DNA of 64,000 nt from Arenibacter palladensis (GTDB lineage Bacteria; Bacteroidota; Bacteroidia; Flavobacteriales; Flavobacteriaceae), in NCBI RefSeq assembly GCF_900129275.1, contig NZ_FQUX01000007.1, forward strand, positions 186,001 to 250,000, in the 5' to 3' direction. Below the pieces are notes generated by a model, which saw only the letters and a program-made list of their open reading frames with translations, searched no databases and was not told the DNA's origin. The position numbers were made by a program, and so were the translations under genes. Positions within the stretch are counted from its first letter, which is position 1, and every line of letters begins with the position of its first letter. Of the stretch, positions 54,375-63,837 are shown one piece after another.

Positions 54375-55673
54375 ATGAATATGAAACGGTTTTATATCAT
54401 TCCATTTATAATTTTAACATATTTCCTCACTTCTTTCAGCTCAAATATAACCGCAGATGACAATGATGGAAAATTTGTCGTTGTTTTGGATGCAGGGCAT
54501 GGCGGTCATGATCCGGGCAATTTGGGGAACGGATATTTGGAAAAAAATATAGCCTTGAAGATTGTATTAAAAGTAGGGGAAATTTTGGAAAGGAACCCCA
54601 ATATCAAGGTCATTTATACACGTAAGGACGATACCTTTGTAGATTTGTACCGTAGGGGTGAAATAGCTAATAAGGCCAATGCGGATTTGTTTGTTTCGGT
54701 TCACTGTGATTCACATAGTTCCGATGCCCATGGGGCAGGCACTTTTGTATTGGGGTTGCACGCCAATAAACAAAACTTTGAAATAGCAAAGAAGGAAAAC
54801 TCGGTAATATATTTGGAGGATAATTATGAAAGCAGATATGCCGCCTACGACATTAATTCCCCTGAATCAATAATAGGTCTTACCATTATGCAAGAAGAAT
54901 TTCTGGATCAAAGTATCAATCTTGCAAAATTGATGCAGGATAATTTTTCTAACAAGTTGAAGAGAACTGACAGAAAAGTGAAGCAAGCTGGCTTTATTGT
55001 TCTTCATCAGACCTTTATGCCCAGCGTTCTGGTAGAAACCGGATTTTTAACGAACAAGGCTGAAGGTGCCTATTTAAATTCTGCCAAAGGACATAATGAA
55101 ATGGGCAAGGCCATTGCAGATGCCATTCTGACCTACAAGGGTGAAATGATATCGGGCACGGAGGAGATAGCTATGAACAATACTCCTGTTGCCCCAGAAC
55201 CAAAGCAGGAAGAGATTAAGAAATCAACCACAACTACGGGGGGAAAGAAGTCTGAACAACTCGTTCTGGAACAAAAACCGGTCAAGAACATTCCTAAGAC
55301 AGTGCTGGTAGTAAAGAATGAAACGGATAATACTACCAAGGAAATTGTTAAGGAGCCTATAGAGAAAGAAGCGCCCAAAATAGTTGAAAAGGAACCCAAG
55401 AAAACCGAAAACATTATTTTTAAGGTACAAATTTTTGCAAGCTCAAAAAATATTCCGTTGGATTCAGAGAATTTTAAAGGGTTGAATACCTTGTCCAAAG
55501 AGCCTTATAAGAATCTATATCGTTATATGTATGGCAATACTGATTCCCATTTTCAAGCCACCCTTCTAAAGAGCAACGCAGACGCCAAAGGGTACAATAC
55601 ATCATATATAGTAGCCTATAAGGATGGGGTTCGAATTTCCGAAACGGAAGCTCTTAAATACGTTTCAGAATAA
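54375..55673 (+). CDS. N-acetylmuramoyl-L-alanine amidase with C-terminal SPOR-like region
   Basis: A 432-residue exported protein (signal MNMKRFYIIPFIILTYFLTSF). The Amidase_3 domain (about 34-250) has the zinc ligands His42 (DAGHGGHDPG), Glu56 (YLEKNIAL) and His110 (SVHCDS) and the catalytic Glu221 (LVETGFL). A Pro/Glu/Lys/Thr-rich linker (260-345) leads to a C-terminal domain (VQIFASSKNIPLD, then YRYMYGN) that resembles SPOR peptidoglycan-binding folds. It cleaves the amide bond between MurNAc and the stem peptide during daughter-cell separation. 56 bp before the MCE gene. Confidence 0.92.
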   Translation: MNMKRFYIIPFIILTYFLTSFSSNITADDNDGKFVVVLDAGHGGHDPGNLGNGYLEKNIALKIVLKVGEILERNPNIKVIYTRKDDTFVDLYRRGEIANKANADLFVSVHCDSHSSDAHGAGTFVLGLHANKQNFEIAKKENSVIYLEDNYESRYAAYDINSPESIIGLTIMQEEFLDQSINLAKLMQDNFSNKLKRTDRKVKQAGFIVLHQTFMPSVLVETGFLTNKAEGAYLNSAKGHNEMGKAIADAILTYKGEMISGTEEIAMNNTPVAPEPKQEEIKKSTTTTGGKKSEQLVLEQKPVKNIPKTVLVVKNETDNTTKEIVKEPIEKEAPKIVEKEPKKTENIIFKVQIFASSKNIPLDSENFKGLNTLSKEPYKNLYRYMYGNTDSHFQATLLKSNADAKGYNTSYIVAYKDGVRISETEALKYVSE

Positions 55674-55729
55674 TAGTCGCTCATCTAAAAATTATTTCTA
55701 ATTTTGTTAGGAACTGAAAATAAAAGCTT

Positions 55730-56686
55730 TTGAAAATATCTAGGGAAATAAAAACGGGTATTATAGTCTTAGGGGGTATCCTTTTATTCATACTTGGTTT
55801 TAGTTATTTAAAATCCACACCTCTTTTCGATAATAGCAAAACTTTCTATGCGGTATATCAGCATGTGGGAGGATTGCAATCCGGTACACAGGTTACCATC
55901 AATGGCTTTTCCGTAGGGAAGGTTAATGATATTAAATTCAATGATACATCCGGGAATCTATTGGTAACCTTTACGGTAGACAACGGCTTCACTTTTTCCA
56001 AAAATAGTAGTGCGGAATTATATGATACCGGAATTATTGGAGGTAAGGGTATACAGATAAAACCCGTTTTTGATGATGCCGAAATGGCAAAATCTGGAGA
56101 TACCCTTCCTTCCAGTACCAGACCAGGACTTACGGAATTGGTACAGCAACGTTTGACTCCCTTGCAAATGAAAGTGGAAGGTGCGGTAACCAATGCCGAC
56201 TCTTTGCTGATGAACGTTAATGATATTCTGGACCTGAAAACAAGAAAGGATCTAAGGGAAAGTATAGCAGGATTGAACGAATTGGTAAGAAGTTTTCAGG
56301 GAAGCGCTAATTCCCTAAACCAAATTCTAACGGATAACAAGGATGATCTGGACAAGTCAATCACTAATTTAGGTGTCATCACCGATAATTTTAGCAAACT
56401 TTCAGATACATTGGCCAATGCCGGACTGGGCGAGACTATAAAAGGTTTGCAATCGACCATGGGGAAAATCAATGATATGATGGGGAAAATTGAAGGAGGA
56501 GAGGGTTCTTTGGGTAAATTGGTTAATGACAAAGAACTTTACAACAATCTAGCCGACGCCTCTAGGGAACTGGATTTACTTTTGCAGGATTTTCGCTTAA
56601 ATCCCAAACGTTATGTGAATGTTTCCGTTTTTGGTAAAAAACAAATAGATTACACCATTCCTGAAGAAGACCCGGCCGACAAATAG
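55730..56686 (+). CDS. MlaD/MCE-domain lipid-transport protein
   Basis: A 318-residue protein with one N-terminal helix (TGIIVLGGILLFILGFSYL) and an MCE domain (about 38-115; GLQSGTQVTINGFSVGKVNDIKF, IIGGKGIQIKP), followed by a long helical region (150-300) with repeated amphipathic segments. The start is TTG at 55730, giving MKISREIKTG, typical for the family; there is no nearby ATG. MCE proteins bridge the periplasm for phospholipid traffic. It is probably co-transcribed with the amidase gene and the Fe-S gene 11 bp downstream. Confidence 0.9.
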   Translation: MKISREIKTGIIVLGGILLFILGFSYLKSTPLFDNSKTFYAVYQHVGGLQSGTQVTINGFSVGKVNDIKFNDTSGNLLVTFTVDNGFTFSKNSSAELYDTGIIGGKGIQIKPVFDDAEMAKSGDTLPSSTRPGLTELVQQRLTPLQMKVEGAVTNADSLLMNVNDILDLKTRKDLRESIAGLNELVRSFQGSANSLNQILTDNKDDLDKSITNLGVITDNFSKLSDTLANAGLGETIKGLQSTMGKINDMMGKIEGGEGSLGKLVNDKELYNNLADASRELDLLLQDFRLNPKRYVNVSVFGKKQIDYTIPEEDPADK

Positions 56687-56697
56687 AGAACCACAAT

Positions 56698-58023
56698 ATG
56701 GAATATATTTCTAATATTATTTTTGCAATTATACTTTTTGCGGGAATTGGATTTTTTGCAAAAAATATTAAAAAGCTCTCCCGAAATATAAAATTGGGTA
56801 AAGCTGTCGACACCAGTGATAATAAACCCCAAAGGTGGAACAATATGTTCAGGATTGCACTGGGACAGACTAAAATGGTAGTACGTCCTATACCCGGGAT
56901 TCTTCACATCATAGTCTATCTAGGTTTTATTATTATTAATATCGAGGTCCTCGAAATTATTATAGATGGTCTTCTAGGTTCCCATAGGATATTTGCCTTT
57001 TTGGGTAGATTTTACAGTTTTCTAATTGGATCTTTCGAAATACTGGCCTTGTTGGTCATTGTTGCGGTGGTTGTTTTTTGGATCCGCAGGAATCTGATCA
57101 AGTTAAAGAGATTCCTGAATCCGGAGATGAAAGGGTGGCCTAAAAAAGATGGAAATTTGATTCTTTACATAGAATTGGTACTGATGATACTTTTTTTGAC
57201 CATGAATGCCGCTGATTATCAATTACAGCAAATGAACGTGGCCCATTATACCAAGGCAGGGGCTTTTCCCATTAGCCAATTCATTGCCCCCTTATTTCAA
57301 GATATGTCGACATCCTCTATCATTTTGATAGAAAGGTCGGCATGGTGGTTGCATATTGTTGGTATTTTAATGTTCCTGAATTATTTATATTATTCCAAGC
57401 ATTTACATATTTTGTTGGCATTTCCAAACACTTATTTTGGAAGGCTAAAACCTAAGGGACAGTTCGAAAATCTAGAGGCAGTGACCAAGGAAGTAAAGCT
57501 CATGATGGATCCGAGTGCCGATCCATTCGCCGCACCGGATGAGCATGCACCCGTACCTGAAAAATTTGGAGCTTCGGATGTTATGGACCTTAAATGGGTG
57601 CAATTGCTGAATGCCTATACTTGTACGGAATGTGGTAGATGTACCAGTGAATGCCCAGCCAACCAAACGGGTAAAAAGTTATCCCCCCGTAAAATTATGA
57701 TGGATACCAGGGATAGGTTGGAAGAAGTTGGCAAGAATATTGATGCCAATAAGGGAGAGTTCGTTGCAGATGGTAAACAGTTGTTGGGAGACTATATAAC
57801 CCATGAGGAACTTTGGGCATGTACCTCGTGTAATGCTTGTGTAGAGGCCTGTCCCGTTAGTATTGATCCTTTGTCCATTATTATGGATATGAGACAATAT
57901 TTGGTTATGGAGCAATCTGCCGCACCATCGGACTTAAACAATATGATGGGAAATATTGAAAATAATGGGGCACCTTGGCCATTCAACCAAATGGATAGGC
58001 TTAACTGGTCCAAGGAATCATAA
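56698..58023 (+). CDS. Membrane Fe-S oxidoreductase with two 4Fe-4S clusters
   Basis: A 441-residue protein with about five membrane helices in the first 245 residues, including His70, His219, His235 and His237 that could ligate haem b as in NarI-like subunits. A C-terminal ferredoxin domain follows with two clusters: C309, C312, C315, C319 (CTECGRCTSECP) and C375, C378, C381, C385 (CTSCNACVEACP). It is like the membrane subunit of HdrDE/GlpC-type quinone-linked oxidoreductases. The next gene, 16 bp on, encodes a CCG-domain subunit, so the two likely form one complex passing electrons between quinone and an unknown partner. Confidence 0.88.
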   Translation: MEYISNIIFAIILFAGIGFFAKNIKKLSRNIKLGKAVDTSDNKPQRWNNMFRIALGQTKMVVRPIPGILHIIVYLGFIIINIEVLEIIIDGLLGSHRIFAFLGRFYSFLIGSFEILALLVIVAVVVFWIRRNLIKLKRFLNPEMKGWPKKDGNLILYIELVLMILFLTMNAADYQLQQMNVAHYTKAGAFPISQFIAPLFQDMSTSSIILIERSAWWLHIVGILMFLNYLYYSKHLHILLAFPNTYFGRLKPKGQFENLEAVTKEVKLMMDPSADPFAAPDEHAPVPEKFGASDVMDLKWVQLLNAYTCTECGRCTSECPANQTGKKLSPRKIMMDTRDRLEEVGKNIDANKGEFVADGKQLLGDYITHEELWACTSCNACVEACPVSIDPLSIIMDMRQYLVMEQSAAPSDLNNMMGNIENNGAPWPFNQMDRLNWSKES

Positions 58024-58039
58024 AGAAATTACCGTTAAC

Positions 58040-58831
58040 ATGGAAAATGAATTGAAAGTACCCACAATGGCAGAACTTTTTGCCGCAGGCCAGCAACCAG
58101 AAGTGTTGTTTTGGGTAGGCTGTGCAGGAAGTTTTGATGATCGTGCAAAAAAAATTACGAAAGCCTTTGTCAAGATTTTAAACAAGGCGAATGTTAGTTT
58201 TGCCGTTTTGGGTACCGAAGAGAGCTGTACGGGAGATCCTGCAAAAAGGGCGGGGAATGAATTTTTGTTTCAGATGCAGGCAGTGACCAATATTGAGGTT
58301 TTAAACGCTTACGAAGTAAAGAAAGTGGTAACGGCTTGCCCTCATTGTTTTAATACCCTGAAAAATGAATATCCCGGCCTTGGAGGTAATTATGAGGTAG
58401 TGCACCATACCCAGTTCTTAAAACAGTTGTTGGATGATGGCCGAATTAGTATGGAAGGTGGTCAGTTTAAAGGGAAAAGAATAACTTTTCATGACCCTTG
58501 TTATTTGGGAAGGGCCAATAACGTGTATGAAGCTCCTCGCGATTTAATACGCAAGTTGGATGCCGAATTGGTGGAAATGAAAAATTGCAAAAAGCGCGGA
58601 TTGTGTTGTGGAGCTGGAGGAGCACAAATGTTCAAAGAGCCGGAAAAAGGAAGTAAGGATATTAATATTGAACGCACGGAACAAGCTTTGGATATTAAAC
58701 CGGAAATAATTGCGGCAGGATGTCCGTTTTGTAACACTATGCTGACCGATGGGGTAAAAAATAAGGAAAAGGAATCCTCCGTGGCAGTAATGGATATTGC
58801 CGAGTTGATAGCCAGTGCAGAGGATTTGTAA
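58040..58831 (+). CDS. CCG-domain (HdrB/GlpC/LutA-like) Fe-S subunit
   Basis: A 263-residue cytoplasmic protein. The ATG at 58040 gives MENELKVPTMAELFAAGQQP; the longer frame overlaps the previous gene. Two cysteine-rich CCG motifs are present: TACPHCFNTLKNEYPG with FHDPCYLGR, and LCCGAGGAQMF with AAGCPFCNTML, the pattern that binds a non-cubane 4Fe-4S cluster in heterodisulphide reductase HdrB. With the membrane Fe-S protein it should form a two-subunit oxidoreductase; the substrate (disulphide, lactate or other) is unknown. Confidence 0.88.
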   Translation: MENELKVPTMAELFAAGQQPEVLFWVGCAGSFDDRAKKITKAFVKILNKANVSFAVLGTEESCTGDPAKRAGNEFLFQMQAVTNIEVLNAYEVKKVVTACPHCFNTLKNEYPGLGGNYEVVHHTQFLKQLLDDGRISMEGGQFKGKRITFHDPCYLGRANNVYEAPRDLIRKLDAELVEMKNCKKRGLCCGAGGAQMFKEPEKGSKDINIERTEQALDIKPEIIAAGCPFCNTMLTDGVKNKEKESSVAVMDIAELIASAEDL

Positions 58832-59012
58832 ATTGGACACAACAATAACCATGATATTCTCGTTTGGCTTTGAATAGTTTAAGGAGAATATTAAAATAGA
58901 AGTTAATAACCAATCTTTAGAATTAGACAGACCAAGATCAAAACCAGGTAGAATAAAACCGGACGAATACTAAATAATTGAATCGTTTGGGTGAACATTA
59001 AAAATTTAATAG

Positions 59013-59495
59013 ATGCTCGTAGAATTTAATACATTACCGGATGAATCTAGAGTTTGGATCTTTCAAGCCAGTAGAAGTTTTTCTGAGGAAGAATTACAGC
59101 AGCTAAGGCAGGAACTGGATGCCTTTATAGCAGATTGGACCGCTCATGGCAGCGATTTGCGTGCTGGCTATGAAATTAGATATAACAGGTTTATTATCCT
59201 TGCCCTAGATCAAACCCTCAACGCTGCTACCGGATGTTCCATAGACGCTTCGGTACGCTTTATTCAACAGTTGGAACAAAAGTATAAGGTAGAATTGTTG
59301 GACAAGATGAACGTGTCTTATAAGCAGGGTGATTTTGTGGCTTACAAATCCTTGGTCGACTTCAAAAAAATGGCCAAGCAGAAAGCCGTTTCTAAAAATA
59401 CCATTGTCTTTAATAATTTGGTAACCAATAAGCACGAATACCAGAATCATTGGGAGGTGCCTGCGGAAGAAAGCTGGCATGGTCGTTTTATGTAG
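59013..59495 (+). CDS. Conserved protein of unknown function (often mislabelled ABC transporter ATPase)
   Basis: A 160-residue cytoplasmic protein starting MLVEFNTLPDESRVWIFQASR and containing FIADWTAHGSDLRAGYEIRYNRFIILALD. This conserved Bacteroidota protein is commonly carried in databases as an ABC transporter ATPase, but I see no Walker A, Walker B or signature motif. The position between the Fe-S genes and the GH3 gene is usual for the group. No function can be assigned. Confidence 0.8.
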   Translation: MLVEFNTLPDESRVWIFQASRSFSEEELQQLRQELDAFIADWTAHGSDLRAGYEIRYNRFIILALDQTLNAATGCSIDASVRFIQQLEQKYKVELLDKMNVSYKQGDFVAYKSLVDFKKMAKQKAVSKNTIVFNNLVTNKHEYQNHWEVPAEESWHGRFM

Positions 59496-59587
59496 GCTTC
59501 ACCGGTTGAAAATACAACTAAACCATGGGTTTGGGTTGTTTTTCGAATAAGTATAATAATTCAAATAATTCTTAGTTACCATCAAAG

Positions 59588-62512
59588 ATGGATCTTTTTA
59601 TGCGCATTAATTACCTAGTATTACTATTCATATTATCAATTTACACAGTTCAAGGTCAAATAAACCCTTTGGTGACCAAGGATACTTTGGCTCAACGAAA
59701 CTGGGTGGAGACTACATATAGTCAAATGTCCCTGGATGAAAGATTGGGACAGTTGTTTATGGTGATGGTTACTTCGGACCAGGATAAGGCCAGTACGGAA
59801 AGAACAAAAAAGTTGATCAAGGAACATCACATTGGGGGGGTTATTTTTTCTACGGGCGGTCCCGTTCGTCAGGCACAATTGACTAACGATTTTCAAAAGA
59901 ACTCCAAAGTTCCGTTAATGATAGGTATGGATGCCGAATGGGGTCTGGCAATGAGATTGGATTCTACCTATGCCTTCCCCTGGAATATGACCTTAGGGGC
60001 TATTAAGGATAATGCCATAGTGGAAAAAGTAGGACACCGGATAGGCGAACACGCAAAAAGATTGGGAGTGCATATTAATTTTGCCCCTGACATAGATATC
60101 AATATAAATCCTCAGAATCCTATAATTGGGAATCGCTCATTTGGAGAGGACCGCGAAAATGTGGCACAAAAAGGGATTGCCTACATGAGAGGTATGGAAA
60201 AGGCCGGAGTTTTGTCAAGTGGGAAGCATTTTCCAGGACATGGCGATACCGCTGTGGATTCGCACAAGGCATTGCCGGTAATCGATTTTACAAGGGAGCG
60301 TTTGGACAGTATTGAGCTATATCCCTATAGAAAATTGATCAAGGAAGGTCTAAGTAGCGTTATGGTGGCTCATTTAAGCGTACCAAGCCTAGAAATAAAG
60401 GAAGGCCATCCTTCGTCCTTATCCGAGCAGATTATTGGGGATGTATTACAGGAACAATTAAACTTTAAGGGATTGGTATTCACCGATGCGCTAAATATGA
60501 AGGGTGTATCCAATTTTGCCAAAGAAGGTGAGGTAGAACTATCCGCGTTTTTGGCTGGGAATGATATTCTGTTAATGCCTTTGGATGTTGCCAAGGCCAA
60601 GGCCAAACTTTTGGAAGCCTATAATAAAGGTAGGATTACAGAAAACAGACTTGCCACTTCCGTAAAGAAGATTCTGATGGCAAAATATAAGGTGGGTCTT
60701 AACGCCTATAAACCTATAGATACCAAAAATCTTTATGAAGAATTAAATTCTTTGGAGGATGATATTTTGTATGAGGAAGCTATAGAGAATGCCATTACCG
60801 TAGTTAAAAACGACTTTTCATTGTTGGCCATCAAAAAGTTGGAAAATAAGAAAATTGCCTATGTAAAGTTTGGGGATGCGGAAAGTGACCCCTTTCTGAG
60901 GGAATTGAACAAATATGCTACTGTAACACAGATTAATGGTAAGGATATAACCACTTTAAAGCAGAAGCTAAGTGAGTACAATTTAGTGATTATAGGGTTG
61001 CACAAAAGTAATGAAAGCCCGTGGAAAGCTTATAAATTTACCAAAAATGAACTTTCATGGTTAGGGGAAATAGCGAAGGAGCGCACCTCCAATCTTATTT
61101 TAGCCGTATTTGCAAAACCCTATGCTCTATTGGAGGTGCCCTCTTTTGACAGCATCGACGCCGTGATCGTGGGGTACCAAAATAGTGAATTGGCCCAGGA
61201 AAAAACAGCACAGGTAATTTTTGGGGCACTTCCGGCAAAAGGGATTTTGCCAGTTACCTCCCACAGTGACTTTCCTGTTAATACAACTATTCCTTTAGAG
61301 TCCTTGATGCGTTTGGGATATAGTTTTCCGGAGAGGGTTGGAATAAGTTCCAGTAAATTGGCCAAAGTGGATGAAATGGTTAAAAATGGGATTGATTCCT
61401 TGATGTTTCCAGGAGCACAGATCGTTGTCGCTAGGAAGGGAAAAGTAATCTACAATAAAGGGTTTGGAAAGCCAACCTATGATTCCGACGAAAAAATAAC
61501 ACCGGACCATATTTATGATTTGGCATCCATTACCAAGATATTGGCAACCTTGCCTATGGTAATGAAGATGGAAGAGGAGGGTAAAATTGCTTTGGATAAC
61601 ACCTTTGAGGAACTTATACCGGACTATTCGGATACCGAGTTGAAAAATGTGACTGTTCTAAAGGCGTTATCCCATTATGGTAGATTGCCCGCCTGGATTG
61701 CCTTTTACATCAATACCTTGGACGAGAAGAGAAAACCTTCCAATCAGTTTTATAGGTCTCAGCCAACAAATGGTTTTTCTGTTAAGGTGGCCGATCAGTT
61801 ATTCATATCCGATATGTACAAGGATTCCATTTACAATAGGATTGGTAGACAGCACTTAAAGTCCAATAGGTATCGTTATAGCGACATAGCCTATTACGTA
61901 ATGAAAAAATATATAGAGGATACGTACAAAACGCGGTTGGATAGTTTGGCCGATGAGTTTTTGTATAAGCCCATAGGTGCCACTCATACCAGTTATAATC
62001 CTTTGGACAGATTTTTAAAGGGGGATATAGTTCCATCGGAGGAAGATAATTACTATAGATATCAGACGGTACAGGGTTATGTGCATGATATGGGGGCTGC
62101 CATGCAAGGTGGAGTAGGGGGGCATGCCGGACTATTCAGTAATGCCAATGATGTTGCCAAGATTATGCAGATGTATCTTCAAAATGGCTTTTACGGTGGA
62201 CAACAGTTCTTGGAGGCCAGAACGATCAAGAAGTTTAATACCTGCTACTTTTGTGATAGAAATGTCCGGCGTGGTATAGGTTTCGATAAACCGGAACCAA
62301 ATGGCGGCGGTCCCGCCTGCAGTTTGGTTTCAAGGAAAAGTTTCGGACATAGTGGATTTACAGGTACTTATACTTGGGCCGATCCCGAAAAGGATTTGGT
62401 ATATGTTTTTTTGTCCAACAGGACCTACCCATCGGCTTCCAATACCCTTTTAGTTAAATCTGGGTTAAGAACAAGGATTCAGAAGGCCATTTATGAATCG
62501 ATTATAAATTAA
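59588..62512 (+). CDS. GH3 beta-N-acetylhexosaminidase fused to a serine beta-lactamase-like domain
   Basis: A 974-residue exported protein; the ATG at 59588 or the ATG at 59600 precedes the same signal peptide (ending YTVQGQ). The N-terminal half is NagZ-like GH3: KHFPGHGDTAVDSH (213-226, with the Asp224/His226 acid-base dyad) and nucleophile Asp300 in VFTDALNMKG. A GH3 C-terminal domain (390-570) follows. Residues about 585-970 are a class C beta-lactamase/PBP4-like domain with S647-I-T-K650, a Tyr in RYSDIAYY and a GHSGFTG motif. It probably trims peptidoglycan fragments: removal of GlcNAc and cleavage of an ester or peptide. It is a stand-alone gene in the envelope block. Confidence 0.92.
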   Translation: MDLFMRINYLVLLFILSIYTVQGQINPLVTKDTLAQRNWVETTYSQMSLDERLGQLFMVMVTSDQDKASTERTKKLIKEHHIGGVIFSTGGPVRQAQLTNDFQKNSKVPLMIGMDAEWGLAMRLDSTYAFPWNMTLGAIKDNAIVEKVGHRIGEHAKRLGVHINFAPDIDININPQNPIIGNRSFGEDRENVAQKGIAYMRGMEKAGVLSSGKHFPGHGDTAVDSHKALPVIDFTRERLDSIELYPYRKLIKEGLSSVMVAHLSVPSLEIKEGHPSSLSEQIIGDVLQEQLNFKGLVFTDALNMKGVSNFAKEGEVELSAFLAGNDILLMPLDVAKAKAKLLEAYNKGRITENRLATSVKKILMAKYKVGLNAYKPIDTKNLYEELNSLEDDILYEEAIENAITVVKNDFSLLAIKKLENKKIAYVKFGDAESDPFLRELNKYATVTQINGKDITTLKQKLSEYNLVIIGLHKSNESPWKAYKFTKNELSWLGEIAKERTSNLILAVFAKPYALLEVPSFDSIDAVIVGYQNSELAQEKTAQVIFGALPAKGILPVTSHSDFPVNTTIPLESLMRLGYSFPERVGISSSKLAKVDEMVKNGIDSLMFPGAQIVVARKGKVIYNKGFGKPTYDSDEKITPDHIYDLASITKILATLPMVMKMEEEGKIALDNTFEELIPDYSDTELKNVTVLKALSHYGRLPAWIAFYINTLDEKRKPSNQFYRSQPTNGFSVKVADQLFISDMYKDSIYNRIGRQHLKSNRYRYSDIAYYVMKKYIEDTYKTRLDSLADEFLYKPIGATHTSYNPLDRFLKGDIVPSEEDNYYRYQTVQGYVHDMGAAMQGGVGGHAGLFSNANDVAKIMQMYLQNGFYGGQQFLEARTIKKFNTCYFCDRNVRRGIGFDKPEPNGGGPACSLVSRKSFGHSGFTGTYTWADPEKDLVYVFLSNRTYPSASNTLLVKSGLRTRIQKAIYESIIN

Positions 62513-62688
62513 ACCTTTACTTTGTATAAATATAAATCAGGGTTTATAGGAGGAATTTATCATTTTGTTTTAGTCATTCTGAAATTTTATCCATTTTCCT
62601 TCGACTAATTTTTTTTAGGGCCAAAATTTATGGGATCCTTGAGGCATGGCCAGTATATGCAACCTCTAAATGAATTAAAAATAAATAG

Positions 62689-63837
62689 ATGAAAATAGCA
62701 ATAGTATGTTATCCTACTTTTGGAGGTAGCGGGGTGGTAGCGACGGAATTGGGAATTGCCTTGGCTAATAGAGGGCACGAAGTTCATTTTATTACTTACC
62801 GCCAACCGGTTCGTTTGGAGTTGCTTAGCAATAAGATATACTTTCATGAAGTACATGTGCCTGAGTATCCCCTATTCCATTACCAGCCATATGAATTGGC
62901 CCTTTCCAGTAAATTGGTAGATACTATTAAATTGTTTGGAATTGAGTTATTGCATGTGCATTATGCCATTCCTCATGCTTATGCCGGCTATATGGCCAAG
63001 AAGATGCTGGAGGAGGAGGGCATTTATATACCAATGGTTACCACCTTGCATGGTACGGATATAACTTTGGTAGGCAAGCACCCCTTTTATAGGCCAGCAG
63101 TAAATTTTAGTATCAATCAATCCGATGTGGTTACTTCGGTTTCCCAAAACCTCAAGGAAAGTACCTTGGAGTTGTTCGATATAAAAAATGAAATAGAGGT
63201 TATCCCGAATTTTATAGATAAGAGGAAATACAGTATGAACTTCACGGACTGTCAGCGTTCCTTGATGGCCTCTGAGGATGAAAAAATTATCACGCACATC
63301 AGTAATTTTAGGAAGGTTAAGCGTATTCCTGATGTGATACAAATTTTTAATAAGATTCAAAAAAAGATTCCGGCCAAGTTGATCATGGTAGGGGAGGGGC
63401 CAGAAAAAGAAGGTGCCGAACGTTTGTGCGAGGAGCTTGGGATTGCCAATAAGGTGATCTTTCTTGGCAATAGTAACGAGATCGATAGAATTTTATGCTT
63501 TTCAGATCTTTTTCTTTTGCCGTCGCAGACAGAAAGTTTTGGACTTGCCGCTTTGGAAGCAATGATCAATAGGGTAGCTATTATTTCCAGTAATACAGGT
63601 GGAATACCTGAGGTTAATCGACAGGGAGTTACCGGCTATTTAAGCGATGTAGGCAATGTAGATGAGATGGCCCAAAATGCACTTAAAATATTGAGTGACG
63701 ACCAAACTTTGGAAAAGTTCAAAAACAATGCGGCAATAGCAGCTATGGATTTTGATATCTTAAAAGTATTGCCACTGTATGAGGCTGTTTATGAAAAGGC
63801 CCTTTTGGCGAGACATGAAAGTTTAGAACAGAATTAA
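62689..63837 (+). CDS. bshA: N-acetyl-alpha-D-glucosaminyl L-malate synthase BshA
   Basis: A 382-residue GT4-family glycosyltransferase beginning MKIAIVCYPTFGGSGVVATE, with HVHYAIPHAYAGYMAK, TTLHGTDITLVG, VIPNFID and the C-terminal ESFGLAALEAM donor-site motif. These are diagnostic of BshA, which makes GlcNAc-malate, the first step to bacillithiol. Bacillithiol is the low-molecular-weight thiol of many Flavobacteriaceae. The next gene starts on the last base of the stop codon, so translation is coupled. Confidence 0.93.
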   Translation: MKIAIVCYPTFGGSGVVATELGIALANRGHEVHFITYRQPVRLELLSNKIYFHEVHVPEYPLFHYQPYELALSSKLVDTIKLFGIELLHVHYAIPHAYAGYMAKKMLEEEGIYIPMVTTLHGTDITLVGKHPFYRPAVNFSINQSDVVTSVSQNLKESTLELFDIKNEIEVIPNFIDKRKYSMNFTDCQRSLMASEDEKIITHISNFRKVKRIPDVIQIFNKIQKKIPAKLIMVGEGPEKEGAERLCEELGIANKVIFLGNSNEIDRILCFSDLFLLPSQTESFGLAALEAMINRVAIISSNTGGIPEVNRQGVTGYLSDVGNVDEMAQNALKILSDDQTLEKFKNNAAIAAMDFDILKVLPLYEAVYEKALLARHESLEQN

